This document shows, piece after piece, positions 63,356-64,000 of a stretch of 64,000 nt of DNA. The notes below the pieces were generated by a model. It saw only the letters and a list, made by a program, of their open reading frames with translations. It made no database searches and was not told the origin of the DNA. The position numbers and the translations under genes are program-made. Source of the stretch: Gaetbulibacter sp. 4G1 (GTDB taxonomy: Bacteria > Bacteroidota > Bacteroidia > Flavobacteriales > Flavobacteriaceae); assembly GCF_002741945.1 (NCBI RefSeq), contig NZ_MDVN01000003.1, forward strand, positions 186,001 through 250,000, read 5' to 3'. Position 1 is the first letter of the stretch, and each line of letters opens with the position of its first letter.

Positions 63356-63362
63356 AAAAAAC

Positions 63363-64000
63363 ATGCTTAAAAACAAACTACCACTAATTATTATCTTTTT
63401 TTTACTAATTATATCTTGTAAAAAAGAAGAAGGTGCTAAAGTGCTTTATTTAGGACATAGTTTGCCACAATCACATCCTGTGCATAAAGGCATTTTAGAG
63501 TTTCAAAAGGCATTAGAGAACAAATCAGGAGGTACATTAAAAGTTAAGATTTTCCCTGATGGACAATTAGGCTCTGAAAGAGAGGTATTAGAATTACTGC
63601 AAATAGGTAGTGTTGCAGCTACTAAGGTAAGTGCAGCAACTTTGTCCAATTTTGTGCCCGAATACCATATTTTAGGAATTCCTTATTTGTTTAGAGATAA
63701 GAATCATCGATTTGAGATTTTAGAAGGAGCCATTGGTAAATCTATATTAGAAAAAGGGAGTAAGTTTTGGCTGCGCGGGCTTTGCTATTATGATGCTGGT
63801 AGCAGAAGTTTTTATACTAGTAGTAAACCCATTAGGACTCCTGATGATTTAAGAGGATTAAAAATTAGAGTAATGAATAACCAAATGGCTATTAATATGG
63901 TAAATGCTATGGGTGGTTCGGCTACGCCTTTAGCATACGGAGAACTTTATACTGCCATTCAGCAGGGTGTTGTGGATGGCGCAGAAAACAACCCACCTTC
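63363..64000 (+). CDS. TRAP-transporter substrate-binding lipoprotein DctP (partial)
   Basis: It starts 7 bases after uxaC and runs off the window. The signal peptide ends at the lipobox IISC with Cys19, so this DctP is lipid-anchored. YLGHSLPQSHPVHKGILEFQ, FPDGQLGSEREVLELLQIG and LRGLKIRVMNNQMAINM are DctP-family segments. The operon position implies uptake of hexuronates (glucuronate or galacturonate). Confidence 0.93.
   Translation, partial: MLKNKLPLIIIFFLLIISCKKEEGAKVLYLGHSLPQSHPVHKGILEFQKALENKSGGTLKVKIFPDGQLGSEREVLELLQIGSVAATKVSAATLSNFVPEYHILGIPYLFRDKNHRFEILEGAIGKSILEKGSKFWLRGLCYYDAGSRSFYTSSKPIRTPDDLRGLKIRVMNNQMAINMVNAMGGSATPLAYGELYTAIQQGVVDGAENNPP

Overview
The window comes from the AT-rich chromosome of a marine-type flavobacterium (Bacteroidota, family Flavobacteriaceae). 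The evidence is a SusC/SusD pair, GLPGLI-family secreted proteins, CarboxypepD_reg-like outer-membrane proteins, an AraC regulator fused to seven membrane segments, a carbamoyltransferase of the N-acylornithine type in the arginine operon, and promoters of the TTG-N19-20-TAnnTTTG form. No phage, insertion sequence or CRISPR array was seen. Most genes are intact housekeeping or accessory metabolic genes.

Layout. 1-3.9 kb: an 11-residue-repeat lipoprotein cut by the window edge, Kdo transferase waaA, and a DegT aminotransferase-galE pair (envelope sugars). 3.9-14.3 kb: a LytS/LytTR-type two-component pair, a SusC/SusD outer-membrane uptake operon, a membrane AraC regulator and a secreted amidohydrolase. 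14.3-25 kb: lspA, fabD, an internally deleted sugar acetyltransferase, an FAD dehydrogenase, a membrane-anchored DHFR fusion, a stand-alone CBM48 protein, thyA, a nucleoside transporter, a BFN/UVR protein and etfBA. 25-36 kb: pdhB, a DUF5686-type outer-membrane protein, small hypotheticals, an SGNH hydrolase, an M1 peptidase, and soluble plus membrane pyrophosphatases side by side. 36-46.5 kb: a Rieske-glutamate synthase fusion, a deoxynucleoside kinase, an OmpR-type two-component system, two tandem GLPGLI genes with a TonB-receptor-like barrel, and tRNA-Tyr. 46.6-56.4 kb: an esterase and then a nine-gene arginine operon (GNAT-argG-argC-proC-argD-argF'-argB-argE-argH). 56.9-64 kb: a GapN-like aldehyde dehydrogenase, a LacI regulator, and a divergent hexuronate operon (SDR-uxuA-uxaC-TRAP dctP) running off the end.

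The most unusual signal is a ~150-nt element present twice, directly upstream of susC (6176-6328) and again at 12742-12890. Each copy closes with a long imperfect stem. Several base pairs differ between the copies while pairing is kept, and both have the same bulged U, which points to a structured RNA. The second copy is followed not by genes but by the same terminator that ends the susCD operon (35 identical bases). It is therefore either the scar of a second SusCD operon whose genes were deleted or a free-standing small RNA.

Other notable items are a 2TM-DHFR fusion, an acetyltransferase that has lost its catalytic-histidine segment by an in-frame deletion, an arginine-operon acetyltransferase with a four-cysteine tail that could fill the first pathway step, a GapN-like enzyme without the usual catalytic glutamate, and a shared AAACGTTTTCGG palindrome upstream of the CBM48 and gapN genes.
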